DNA of 64,000 nt from positions 12,368,445 through 12,432,444 of the forward strand of contig NC_043748.1 of NCBI RefSeq assembly GCF_902148845.1. The letters run 5' to 3'. The translations under genes were made by a program, and so were the position numbers. Source of the stretch: Salarias fasciatus. Lineage: Eukaryota; Chordata; Actinopteri; Blenniiformes; Blenniidae. This document shows positions 45,860 to 57,999 of the stretch, piece by piece. The notes below the pieces were generated by a model that did no database searches, was not told the DNA's origin, and worked only from the letters and a program-made list of their open reading frames with translations. Position 1 is the stretch's first letter. Every line of letters begins with the position of its first letter.

Positions 45860-48800
45860 GTTACTCCGCCTTTCAGATGTGGTTGGCTGAGATCAGCCAC
45901 CAGCCAAGGCCAATAATTGGTGTGACAGCATTCACTTGTGCTCTTTTGTCTTTTTATCTTTATTTTTCACACATTTTAAGGTGATATTTTTTGTGTGTGT
46001 GTTTGTGTGAAGACATGGAGTGATGCCCTGCTCAGATTGGATGATGATGATGATGATGACACCTTGATGGCTTCAGCCATCTGAGACAGGAAGAAGAAAT
46101 GGAAAAGAAGATACTGCACTGTGACGGTGACTTTCTGGGAAAGGGCTATTACTTTCATGTTGTCGTCCAGTTTAGCGCACTGCAGCACCCTCACATAAAA
46201 CAATGCACGTTCACGTTTGTGCCTTGTCATCATCTTCATATCTGCATTTTCAAAGAAGGGAATCTGGGAAGCTGGTGACACCTGAGAGCCACTCCGGTTC
46301 CAACTGGCCTAAATGGGGCCGGTCTGTGAGGCTGGTGAGTGTATAGATAAACAGTCTCACACAGCTGTGCATGGCGGCTCGCCCCGAGGGGACAGGTGGC
46401 TGTAGTGATCTTCAGCATGCCAGGATACTGACATGGCTCATTTGCACTGGATTTTCACCTGTGTGGGCAGATTCACCTGCTTCTAAAAATTGTAAAAACA
46501 AACATGTGCCTTTGAAACGGAAACAGTCTGCAGTGGATGTTGGCATCACAGAACATTATGGGTCTGAGGAAGTCAGGAAAAGATGACATGTAAGCAGATT
46601 AAGCCTCTGGTTCATCCTGAACTTGTGGTTTATGTGAGGACTCACAGACAGCAGTGGTTTTCAAAGTGTGGGGCTGAATCAAAGGAGGGATTTTTCCTAT
46701 TATGAGCCGATTGCTAAATACCACTACTGGCTCAGCTGACGTTGCTTTATTAAAATAGGTTGCAGCAGATAATGCCCTGATTCACTTTTGCCCTTTGTTT
46801 TACAGTACGATTTTATATCCTGTGAAGTTTTAAATAGTTGCTGCAGTAAACTATTTCCTGCTTTGCCCAATTTCAGGTCATGAGATGCGGGAGACGGGTG
46901 AAGGCAGTATGCAGTCCAGCACAGGCAAACGCAGAGAGACCGACTCGTTCCAAACCACCAGTGAGCTTCCACAGTTTCTGAGTCAAAAATTCCCTCAAAT
47001 AGAACATGCAAACTCCCAAAGCTCCCTGGATTATACCCTCAAACATGTTCTTTAAGGATCAGTAATGCTACACCACTGTGTGGCGCCACAAATACTACAA
47101 TGAGTAAAAGTTACTCTGTGATAATTGCTGCATTTCTTACAGGGAAGTGACCGTCGTTGGATTACAGGTAGTGTGACAAACTACAAACTGTTGTTAATAG
47201 TTTTAATATAACACAGACGCTCAAGAACACCTTGAATTTATTTGACCTATGCATTTCCTCTAAAAATCTTTGATGACTTTCCCGGTGTTCCTTGTGTTAT
47301 TTTGCTCTTAAAAGTGACGGTGAAGCTTTGTGCAGCTAATTTGGACGTTTGGCTGGTCTGTATCAAGCTTCCTCCTCAGAGACCCTGAGATGGGATGAGG
47401 CTGGTGTCAGTCACTGACTCCTCCTGGCTGATGACACAAAACGGGCAGAAATCGATTGAAGAACTCTCTCAAGGTAAATGAAGCCCAGCTTCTGTGTGCA
47501 GCCCACAGGATCTCTCAACCCCGCTGAATCAATATTGATTATGAGAAGGGAGACTTACGTGAAAAGAGTTAAAAGGAGGAGGCTGGAAAAGAAAGGCTGG
47601 TTGATGCGTCATATTTAGACTATTTCTGTTCATAGTTTCCACCGGTACTGAAAACTACCACATCTCGGTGCCATCTCACCTTCAGACTTCCAGCTAAATG
47701 ACGATTCCGAGTGAATTCGTGGCACGCAGCGATGTAACGACGCAGGTGTCCTGCATGTGAGGCACGTTTTTAACCTTGTCATGGTTTTACATCGCGTTCT
47801 GATTTCATTCAAGTAGCGTATAATATTTCCATAAACTCTTTTGTTAGTCCGCACACAGACTCCAGATGGAGCCGTTGACTTTAGCAGACTGAAACAGCTG
47901 GGCGCATTGTGTTGTCACACAATGCCTGGAAAATTACATAATTAAGTCTTTATGATGCAAAAAGGCCCAATTGTGCTGGGAAGAATTTGCTTTTGAATGT
48001 GTTTCTTCTGAACTCTGAGTCCTGAGACCACAGGTGGAGCCACCAGCAGGAGAGTGCTGCTCATTGGAAACATGACAGGAAGAATGCCAAAATACAATTA
48101 GAATATCTGTTTTAAGCTATTCAGTCAGTCAGCAGACTCCACCAGCAAAAAACAGATTTAATAAAATAAAATCCACATCTTGGGGTTGTAATGGTGCTAT
48201 ATGCTCTCTGGGTTTTTGACCACCGATTTTCCTTTTAACCACAAGAAACAGCTTTTTACTGCCCCCACTGGAGTTTAGGGGATAGAAAGAGAGAAAAAGA
48301 CAGCGGCAGACAGCAAAACGCAGAATAAAGGAAAAATCATCCTACGTTTGATAACCATCACTCCAAATAACTTTTCACTGGAGTATTCAACAGACGTCTT
48401 TCAGTCAAAATCAATTTTGTTTGAGAGCTTTTCTTTGCTCATTTTCTTTTATCAATGTGATAATAAACAGGAGTTCTGCAAAAAAAGAAAGCATTTGTAC
48501 TTTTCCCAGAGACAAAATCAGACTAATTCATTTGGAACTGCTGAAAGGATGTGTTTCATTACTAAAATAAACCATTTCAACAAACCTAATTACAGCTTGT
48601 CAGGAAAGTTAATGGGTGAATAAAATGAGGCTTTTATTGAAAAGAAGAACATATTATCAAGCACTTAGGAAACATTTGTTTCTTGTTGAAGCGACTTTGT
48701 CAGGCTGTATTTAACCCTGTGGAAAAGGAAGCATGGGCATAAATTAAAGCTGTTAAAAAAAAAAAAAAAAAAAAAAACCTGTGGGCTTGAGCATGTGAAG

Positions 48801-51800
48801 AACATGTAAGGGACTTCACAAGCAGCTTTTCTCACAGACGACAGCTGAAGTGACTATTTGTAGCATAAACTTGATGCTCTGAAGGTTGTAAACTAAACGA
48901 AACACATAATTGAAACAAGGTGATTCTCTGCAGATGTCTGACTATTGTATCTGACCTTTATGTTTGCAGATGTAGACATGTAGAAAATACTTTATGCATC
49001 CCTAAAGGGGAAATTCCAGCGATGCACTCTCACAATGTCACAGCTTGCATGCATCCTACATAATTATGTGGTGCGGCGGCCACTCCAGGTACAGATACAC
49101 TTTATAATTTCATGTATGTACTGCATTTACATGAAGGTATTTTTAGCTTGTGCTTCCTTGAACATTTTTTCTTGAACGATTACATGGGATGAGTGTATTT
49201 AAAAAAAAAAAAAAAAAGTTTTTGAAAAAGCATCAATCTGTCATGCATGGCTGAGCATTTATGTATTTCCCATGCAGCATTTTTTCTCGTTCTCGGCCTT
49301 TCTGCTAATGTGGTGAAACGCCATTGACATTTTACTGCTATATTATATCATCATGAAGTTCAAACTTGCGAAACTCTGCAGTCTCACAATCTTGGTGCTT
49401 TTGGTTAATAAATGTCTACGTAAGATGAGGGCGACTGACCTTTTGTGCTTTGTTTTTTTTTCAAAGAAAAATTCAAGGTGAGCTTCACTGTCAGTTCTGC
49501 TGGATGTACGAGACACACAGTGGAATCCAAATTTCACCACGTTTGCTCGCCTGTGGTGGAAAATAAAATATAAAATACCGTAAATAAACAAAAATAGAGA
49601 ATAAAGAAAAAAAATGAATCACCCAAATCAGAATAAGTATGAGAAAACAGAGAATGTAGGAACAAAAAAACTGCTTTGGGAATTACTTTGTGAATAATCA
49701 AATCCATATATTTTGATTTGCTTAGCTTGATTTGCTGCTGCTTGGTCTCTTTACATCAAACCAGTCACTCTGACTCTTACACATTGTTAGAAATCGTTGA
49801 TCTTCTGTTGTGTGGACGATGACGTTTTGTGCTCCTCGTCTTGCTCTCAGCTTTCTTTCTCTCTCTGGTCTACATGTTCTCCCCATAGAGAAGCTGGGAC
49901 TGGACGAATTCCTCCTCTTGTCTACCAGTCGTGCCGACTAATCTGTGATGATTCATTTTGGCGACGTCCTCGTCCAGCCCCACCAGGGGGACACGGTTGA
50001 ATGCAAAAGGCCACTGATCAGAGGCGAAGATAATGATCACAAAAAGGAAAGAGTAAGTGAGTGTGGATGACTCACAAGCTGTCGGGATGAGAGCCACAGT
50101 GATCTGTCGCGCTCGGTTCAGTGCATCACAGCTGGAGGTCAATGATCAGATCAAGAAGGATAAAGGTGACGAAAGCCTTTTCGTCAGTAAGAGCACTCAC
50201 TGAAATGACTTAGAGCAGAAATCTGATTGATGTAAAGCAGTATATTGTGTTTGTTACTGATCATCAACAGGTATTCTATATGACTTCCAGCTGAAATATC
50301 TGAATCATAGTTTATTTCAGAAGAGGCTTCACTTTTCAGATCGATTCAGTTAAGCTGTATCTGTACAGAGACAATGGCACTTCATATTCACTGATAGTCG
50401 GAAACATCCAACATCTTTATAAAACACAACACTTGCAATTAAAGTGATCGTGGAGATGATTTAATTAAAGTTTGCCCCTGGTGGTTTATTGCAGTATGTG
50501 GAAATTTTAACATTCAGCTAAAGAATTTGTCAATACCAACTCCCTTCATTTAAGTGTTATTAATATGTAATACAGTGTTTGTTGCAGAGAAGTTCTAAAA
50601 CAGGTGAAAATTATTAATTTAAAGCTCCTTAGAAATGTCTCTAACATCTCACTGCATGTTTGGTAAAGATATAGACAAACTCATCCTGTTCATAGAGTGA
50701 CTTCTCTCAGATAAGTGACGTGTACTGTCATTTTTTTAAGATTATTTACTTATAAAAAAAACTCAGATAAGAAAACTAAAAATTTACCATGAAGGTTTAC
50801 ACTGATAGAGGCAAGCATGTGTGTGTATATCATGCTATGGGGATTTGGATTGAGTGATGAAAAAAACATAAATAAGATACAGTGTATTTATGGTAATTTC
50901 AATTAGTTATTTTCATAAGACATATATTTCCTGACAAAATATTTCAATTCACAATAGTTGACTCTTCCTGTTAATGATTAGTAAACATGACAGCTCTGAC
51001 TGAATAACTTTCTCAGATTACAGATCTGTCATCAGTACGCACCACTGACACCATTCTCCACTCGCAGTCTTGTGCCAAGTTCATAACACCTCAGCCGATT
51101 GCAGTAATTTCATATAATGAAAGGCACAGACAGTAGGATCTTTAGCTCTGATACGAACGGCAGTGTGTCACATGAAAATTCATTTTCACCTTTTCTGCTG
51201 CGCCTCATTTTGAAGTGACACAGTATCTATGGGCGGCACAATGCGTTCCCCCCGAAATGCAGATGACAATGTGAAGTATATCAGCTTCTTTGTGTTGAGC
51301 CTGTCACGTCTGACATATATCTTCTAGTGTATTGACTCAGATGTAATCTGTCTGACAGGATGACACAAGAAGAAAAGCAAACTCTGCACGCTTTGGCTGC
51401 TCTATTTGATTCTCACTCACTCACACAGATTACTCTGCGAAGGTGCACAATGGCTGTAAAATTACCCCAGAGGTCCCAGTGACGTCTTTCTAAGATCCCA
51501 AGTGGCTTTAAAAAAAAAAAAAAAAAGAGTTAATTAAAGTTATACTTTCGAGCTGTGTCCCCTTGTCCCTGTCCATCTCATTACGTGAGGAAGAAAGGAA
51601 GCTAAAGGAGAGGAAAGAAAGAAAACACCATGCGCCAAATCCAATTGCCTGAGCCGCTGATGGTTACTGATTAAAGGATGATCCGGTTCACTTTTCCAAC
51701 ACCGCCGTCGGCCGTCTTTCTTATCAACTCTCATGTCTTTCATTTCTTTTATATTTGTTCTCATCACATCTTTTATTGGCCGCTCTTTGCTCTCTGCCTT

Positions 51801-53136
51801 TTTTTTTTCTTCTTAACAGACAATGATGGAAAATATTTTAAGATGTCCACCACAATAACTTGGAGTTTTACATATTCAGGAATAATGTTACTCCATCAGA
51901 CGTGGCTCGAATACAAAGAGGCTTGTGTCTAAATTTAAAGGTACAGACTGCATCTGCTTTGCTTAGATTTGAATAAACAGGCATTGGTGAAAGAATTGTT
52001 CCATGAAGGCAAAACAGAACGGACTATATCCCGATAGAATGGTTGTATCTTTTGTCGAATCTGTGCAAAAGTGAAGAGAGAAAAAGTGAATATCTCTGTT
52101 CAGGCGCTCCACCCTCTCAACATGTTCAGTTTGCACCACTGGGAGCGGCACTGAGCTGATTGTCTGTTGCGTCTGAGCCCTGCACAGAATTTTATCCTCC
52201 AGCCAGATACAGACACAGGCGAACACGTCTTTTCATCCTCATCCTCAGCCGATAGCAACAAAATAATCTTCTCTAGAAACAACACATGAGTTACTATCAC
52301 TGGATTCTTCTAGTGTTTACTCCATATATCCATGGTTTCAACTTTTATCTGACGATGGGTGAATCCTGTTGAGGTCAAAGTCCATCACAGGACAAACAGA
52401 AAGACAGACTCTCTTCTGCACACACTCACACACTGCTGTGGCCAGTTCGGTCACTGATTCAACTGAAACGTGCGTGTTGAAAGAAGAAGCAGTGTTGTTT
52501 GAACTCACACAGCCACGAGGAGAACCGGCAAACTCCGTCTGCATATCCCCTGAACACACAATCAAACAAGATCAACAATCAACATTTCCCGGGTTTTTAA
52601 ATATTATATTAACAGATGGAAGAGGAAAAACAGGAGAGCAGAAAATCTCAATGAAGTTCAATTGAGTTTATCTGTACACACGTTTTTGTTGAAAATGATC
52701 AGTGTCTCACCACAAATGTCAAAATATTGACTTTGAAAAACTAAAACTGTAAAAACTGGCACAGACTCATTCAGAGATAGCTTGGCTACGACACAGACTA
52801 ATAAACTGAAGTATGATGTCAATATTGTATAACTGGAGACTGAATGTTCTGTCTGAGTATTTAAACATTTTATGGCTGCATTCCATTTTAATCATTAACA
52901 AACGTCCTTTCCCTGTCACATCCTGCACTGCTCTGACTTCTGATCTGTTGTGGATCTGTTTTCCCCACAACATCACATTTGAAATCAGAATATATAGTTT
53001 TTCCAAAACAAAACAAAAAGTTTGAGTCACAGTTTTAAATAGTTATTTTTGTTCACAGTTCACAGATCCAGAATCCAGAATCCAGTTCACAGATCCAGAA
53101 ATGTTGTTTTCAGTTTTTGTGTTTCTGAGAAGCTGC
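45860..53136. other. 7.3-kb spacer between the receptor promoter and the MYADM-like gene
   Basis: I find no coding exon supported by family resemblance or by splice-phase agreement. Minor features: (GAT)n at 46,042-46,060 and A runs at 48,757-48,776, 49,201-49,217 and 51,511-51,526. It could contain enhancers or a non-coding RNA, which cannot be recognised here without comparison to other species. Confidence 0.4.
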
Positions 53137-53985
53137 TCAAAAGGTGTGCTTGAAGAACACGAGATAAATCGAGTAGCCGGAGTCCACGGCGTACACGAGA
53201 AAGTTGAACACGGTCATGACAGTGACCATCACCAGTTTGTCGTGGCAAATATCGACACACCCAGCAGGTATTCTCTTCTGAAAACTGTACAGCGGCCAAA
53301 TCACCATGGCTGTGGCATACATCACTGCGGATAGAATGTTATAGACGATGACGACCCTCTCGAAGGGGAACGGAAGGCCGGAGGTCAGCTGTCCGAGCGT
53401 CACCAGGATTATGATGATGGCAAAGATGAAACACAAGGAGTACACGGCCACGCACCACTGCGTCTCTGGAGATCCCGAGTACTGGCCAGTCTCCAGGGAT
53501 ATGAATATGAGGCATGCCAGGAAGGTCTCCAGCATCTTCAGTATGCCCGGCAGCGTGGAGAGGAAGCCGATGATTTCCCCTCTGGGACGAAGGCGCGTGA
53601 AGACCACCTCTCCGACGTAGAGGCCGAAACACACCCAGGAAACCACGGAGGCGCCGATCTGCCGGGAGCAGGTGGCGCAGGTGAAGAAGCTGGGGTAGAT
53701 GATGGAGGCAGACAGGCACATCAGGCTCGCCAGCATGGCGAAGGCGGTGGTAAAGTCCTCCCAGGCGAACGGCAGCTTGTCGCTGACGGTGGTGAACTCC
53801 AGGACGAGAATGAGGAGCGTGAAGAAGAAGCAGAAGCACCAGGTGAACATGCACCATGCCCAGTAGGAGGATGCGACGTGTCCCACCGTCGCCACCAGGA
53901 CCACGCACATTAAAGTCACGACGGTCTCCATCAGTCGCATGACGCCCACGGGCTGGGTGAGGGCTCGCAGGTCCACTCTGAGCAT
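53137..53985 (-). CDS. MYADM-like protein, single coding exon (282 aa)
   Basis: Myeloid-associated differentiation marker family: multi-pass membrane proteins with two MARVEL repeats, found in raft-rich membranes. The frame shows eight hydrophobic segments. Family phrases are RALTQPVGVMRLMETV at the start of repeat 1, WCMFTWCFCFFFTLLILVLEF, LSASIIYP, RGEIIGFLSTLPGILKMLETFLACLIF at the start of repeat 2, QWCVAVYSLCFI, and MYATAMVIWPLYSF near the end. The start chosen is the first in-frame ATG (53,985), giving the usual near-300-residue length; the open frame continues further upstream without an ATG. The coding part is in a single exon, as in human MYADM, and open throughout. A TATA-like CATAAATA sits at 54197-54190, and a 17-codon upstream frame begins with the ATG at 54,103. 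A paralogue lies 2.4 kb further left-to-right at 56,431-57,441 on the same strand. Confidence 0.9.
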   Translation of the reverse strand: MLRVDLRALTQPVGVMRLMETVVTLMCVVLVATVGHVASSYWAWCMFTWCFCFFFTLLILVLEFTTVSDKLPFAWEDFTTAFAMLASLMCLSASIIYPSFFTCATCSRQIGASVVSWVCFGLYVGEVVFTRLRPRGEIIGFLSTLPGILKMLETFLACLIFISLETGQYSGSPETQWCVAVYSLCFIFAIIIILVTLGQLTSGLPFPFERVVIVYNILSAVMYATAMVIWPLYSFQKRIPAGCVDICHDKLVMVTVMTVFNFLVYAVDSGYSIYLVFFKHTF

Positions 53986-54102
53986 GGCTGCAGACGGCGG
54001 GTCGCTTTGACCGAAGTGAAAATGTTTCAAAGTCACTTTTCCGTGGTCAGTGTATATTTCCGTAAAGCAAGAGCTCGACCCAGAGCCTGCCGAAGAAATC
54101 CA

Positions 54103-54197
54103 TGTGGATGAAAGCCCCAAACCAGTGGGAGCTGAAGCATAAGGTGTGGTGGTGTGTACTCAAGCAGAGCATCCTGGGCTTATCTGTGCTATTTATG
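54103..54197 (-). promoter_or_regulatory. Promoter and upstream frame of the single-exon MYADM-like gene
   Basis: Minus strand: TATA-like CATAAATA at 54197-54190, so initiation is expected near 54,160. The first ATG after that (54,103) opens a short frame MDFFGRLWVELLLYGNIH that ends before the main ATG at 53,985. Such an upstream frame would be expected to lower translation of the main frame; that effect is inference. Confidence 0.4.
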
Positions 54198-56430
54198 GCC
54201 TCTGATCCCAGCTCTGATTGGACAGAAGTTCGACTTTACTATCTCGCCGAGTAATGACACTGGACTCTGGTCCTCACAGCGTGACGATCAGGTGAAGTCA
54301 TATAAACAAGGAAATAGTTCTATTCTGACCAAGTGTTCAGCTGTCTCTTTTTTGGCCTCTGAAAAAGGAGAGACTTACACAAGTTTTAAGGAATGAAATG
54401 GAGTGAATTCAGTTCAATTAAGCACTAACAGCTTTTATAATGTATTAATTTATGGTGTCTTTCTTTTTAACATCTCAGTCTGCTGAAAAATGCATTTAAG
54501 TGTGTTACAATAAAGAAATCAACTACCACACTCTAAAAAGTAACTCAGAGGAGCTTCTAACACCACTTGATTTAATACATGGATCCAAGTAAAAAATTGT
54601 AATTAGTTGATTTTGTGAAACTTTCTAAGTTCCAAACCTATTTTTTGAGTTTGGGATGAGATATTCAAGATTTAAACATTGATTTCATTATTTATTTCAA
54701 TGTTCTGATGTTAATAGTGTTATTGATAGTTGTGTTTGGTTGTGTTCTTGTTCAGTTAATCTAAATAGTTTAGTTACTTTTCGTGTCAAACCTGGAATGA
54801 GAAGTACTGAGCATTTAATCTGCCCCTGCTACTACTCGAAAACTTATAGAGTTCAACATAACAGTTCCCAATTGCCACTGGGCTTATTAATAGCCTGATA
54901 TTGCCTGTGCAGAATCAGTCCACAGTGCCCATGACAGCATCGTGTTCCCAAATACTCTCAACATTAAGGTTCAACAGAAACTGGCCATTTTAACAACTTA
55001 AAAGTGGGCAGCCAATTTATTTGAGTTATCAACTTAAAAATATTGCATTTATTAAGTAAGCGGTACTTAAAATGATCTTTGCCTGATGACAAAAAATGAA
55101 TTCACTCAAAGCAATATAGTTTGTTGGTTCAATGTAATTTCTGAGGTTGCCATAACTTAAAAAGACTAATGCCAAATGTTGCATTGATTTTTTTTGTTGA
55201 GTCTAGATATTTGTTTTTAGAGTGCATGTAAAAAGGAACAGAATTTGCACATAGCTGGTTTTCACCTTTACATTGAACTGTTCTTCCCTGTCTGCAAAGT
55301 CTTTTGTCTTTTACCTTAAATTTTTTGCAACCTTGCCATTTTTCTCTTAGGTTTGCAGAGTTTATCTGAACTGTTGTTTCACTCACTTAGACCTTTTAAA
55401 AAGATAGTGCTTTCATGACAGATCTGACGTTGTGTAACTGCCAAGTAAGCCTTGGGATATGCATTTATAAAAAGACCGCCCCTCCAAAAAACAACAAATA
55501 CAGAGCTAACCCCTACCTGCAGGTTTTCCTGACAAAGCTTTATATAGAATAATAAAGACAAAAGTACATTTCATGAGCTCAAGCTCTGTGTATCAGGTAA
55601 TCTGGATGGACAAACTTGTTGCTGTCACAGTTCAACAACAGATTAAAACATTTTTATGTGTTCACAACAATATGTTTTTGATGATAATATCAGAAGGGGT
55701 TTAATTATCCGTTGGTTCTTTTAATTATGCATGAAGTATTTTTCAGTCCCTGCTTGAAAATAGAGTAAATGCCAGAATATTCCCAAAGGCTGTGGGCCAT
55801 TAGAGTGATCAGATCTCCCACACTGATGAGAAACATCTGCAGCCACGATTGCTTGAATCATTGCACATCTCACATCCGGAGTGCACAATTTCAACAACAG
55901 TGAGGACCCAGCAGTCGCTCCTTTCACTGTTGGTTTTGTTTCTCTCTGACATGAAGATGAATTTATAAAATGACGTCTCTCTTTCATTGTGGAACATTTT
56001 ACCTATAGAAAAAGGGAGTGGAACTATGAACTCGCCTCGCAGTTTGCACACTTTGACACGCCTTTACACACATGACACGGACACCTTTTAATCATTAAAC
56101 TGATTGAGCGTTCATTCTTTCAGGACTTGTTTCTGTTTGCTAACAACATTTCGCAGCCAGAAACTTGTTATTGTCGTAGAAATGACAGAGATGCACAAAC
56201 CTGTGTCGTCTTTATTATGCTTTGTTTCTTGATATTTCACATGATCACATCAGTAGCAATGTACACTGAATAAGCGTAACACAGAAAGCAACACAAATGT
56301 GTTTGTTTGTCAAATCCTGAATCAGGAGGAAGACTGGGTTTACATGTAACACAGCATGTTCTATGATGCAAAAAAACAGTAAAACAAAACTTAATACATC
56401 ACAGAGAGGCTTTTTTTTTTTTTTTTCATT
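54198..56430. other. Spacer between the two MYADM-like genes
   Basis: 2.2 kb, AT-rich. No coding exon is supported. The right end (56,200-56,430) is the presumed 3' UTR of the second MYADM-like gene and includes a T run at 56,411-56,426. Confidence 0.4.
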
Positions 56431-57441
56431 TTATGATCTACTGATGAAGAACACCAGCCTGAATGAGTAAACTGTATCTACGATGTAGGCAACAAGGTTG
56501 ATACCGGTCATGACAGAGACAACAACCAGTGTATCCCACGGACACAAGGTAAAAAAGCTTGATGAGCAGTAGCTTGGTCTGGGATTGTTCCTGAAGCTGT
56601 ACAGTGGCCAGATGACCATGGCGGTGATGTACATCAGCACCGCCAGGACATTGCAGACCGTCAGAACTTTGTCAAACGGTGCGGGGAAGAGAGACAGCAC
56701 GCGGCAGATGGTAAAGATGATGACAAGGATTGCGAAAATGAAGCAAATAGAGTAGACGGCAACGCACCACTGAAGTCCTGCATACACATGAAAAGGGATG
56801 TAGTCCAAACAGATGAAAATGATGCAGGCCACAAAAGCTTCCAGGACCTTGAGCAGACCCGGGACCGTGGAGAGGAATCCACTGATCTCACCGGATTTGG
56901 CCCGAATTAACCCAACTTCAACCGCATAAAAGGATGAAGGCTATCCAGGATGTGACAGAGGCAGCGATCTGTCTGCTGCAAGTAGAGCAGGAGAAAACTC
57001 TGGGATAGATGATGGATGCCGTCAGCAACTGAAGGAGAGAGAAGTTGTACAGGAGACAGATAAATTCTCTAAATGTTGAAAACAAAGAGAACACAAGTTT
57101 GTTTGTTGTTTTTTGTCAGTTTACATAAGTAACTACAGTTCATAGTTTTAAGGAATTATTAAAATTGCACTCACCATCAGGGTGGCCAACATGGCAACAG
57201 CGGCCGTGAGATCGCTCCACGAGATCGGCAACTTTGCACTGACGCTGAGGAACTCCAGCAAGAGGATGAGGAAGGTGACACAGAAGCAGAAGCACCAGCA
57301 GAACATGCACCACGTCCAGAAGGAGCCGCCGTAATGTCCCACCGACGCCACCAGGCTGAAGGAGATGCAGGTGAAAATGACCTGCAGGACGCGGACGATG
57401 CCGACCGGTGCAGCCAGTGATGCGAGGTCCAGTGTAGCCAT
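56431..57441 (-). pseudogene. Second MYADM-like gene, two exons, with a one-base frameshift
   Basis: Exon 1 57441-57175 (MATLDLASLAAPVGIVRVLQ onward, ending ATLM, donor ATG|GTGAGT) and exon 2 57028-56431 (acceptor CTTCAG|TTG, beginning LLTASIIYPRVFSC). MYADM features are plain: two MARVEL repeats, WCMFCWCFCFCVTFLILLLEF, GEISGFLSTVPG, QWCVAVYSICFIFA, MYITAMVIWPLYSF. The joined length is 865 nt, one base more than 288 codons. The extra base is in the homopolymer at 56928-56931 (TTTT on the minus strand): without it SWIAFILYAVEVGLIRAKSGEI reads straight through, with it the frame hits a stop a few codons on. All the rest is open and well conserved. It is therefore either a very young pseudogene, a polymorphic null allele or a sequencing/assembly error. 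It has an intron where the neighbouring copy has none. Confidence 0.75.
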
Positions 57442-57839
57442 GGTGAAGGCAGTCCTGTTGTCAGTTCACAGCTGCTCCGATCTCTCTATTTAATCTGTAA
57501 TAAGATTATTCTGTAACAAGATTTGTCCTGGTTGGCTCTGTGATTCTGCCTCAGCTGTTGCTTCTGGTGGTCTTTCCTGATCTACTGAGCAGAAGGAGCG
57601 ACTTGACTGTGGCTCTTGAGGCTGCTTCCTCGCTCACGCCCTATCCAGCCCTACCCAAACCACGCAAGTAAACAACAGATATTACACTGTGTGTTTCCTC
57701 CTCAATTTGTCACTCTCATATGCTTCAGCTATGTAGAAGACTTGGCCAATAATAAAATGATCATTATAACAACACTTAGAGGACGGGTCCAGGAAGTGTG
57801 CCCACACAGGCCTTCTAATGACCCTTTTCATCACTGTTT

Positions 57840-57843
57840 ATGC

Positions 57844-57905
<62 letters not shown>

Positions 57906-57906
57906 C

Positions 57907-57986
<80 letters not shown>

Positions 57987-57999
57987 GTCTGTCTGTCTG
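57840..57999. repeat. (CTAT)n tetranucleotide microsatellite
   Basis: About 145 bases of CTAT/ATCT units with one CCAT variant, then CTGT units. It creates artificial open frames of repeated YLSI residues on the plus strand. Confidence 0.95.

Noticed and set aside
45423-45984. Three overlapping plus-strand frames of 75-125 residues
   Set aside because: They lie over the GC-rich first exon and promoter of the minus-strand receptor gene; no family match.
53339-53908. 189-residue minus-strand frame rich in Arg/His/Pro
   Set aside because: A shifted-frame shadow of the MYADM-like coding exon.
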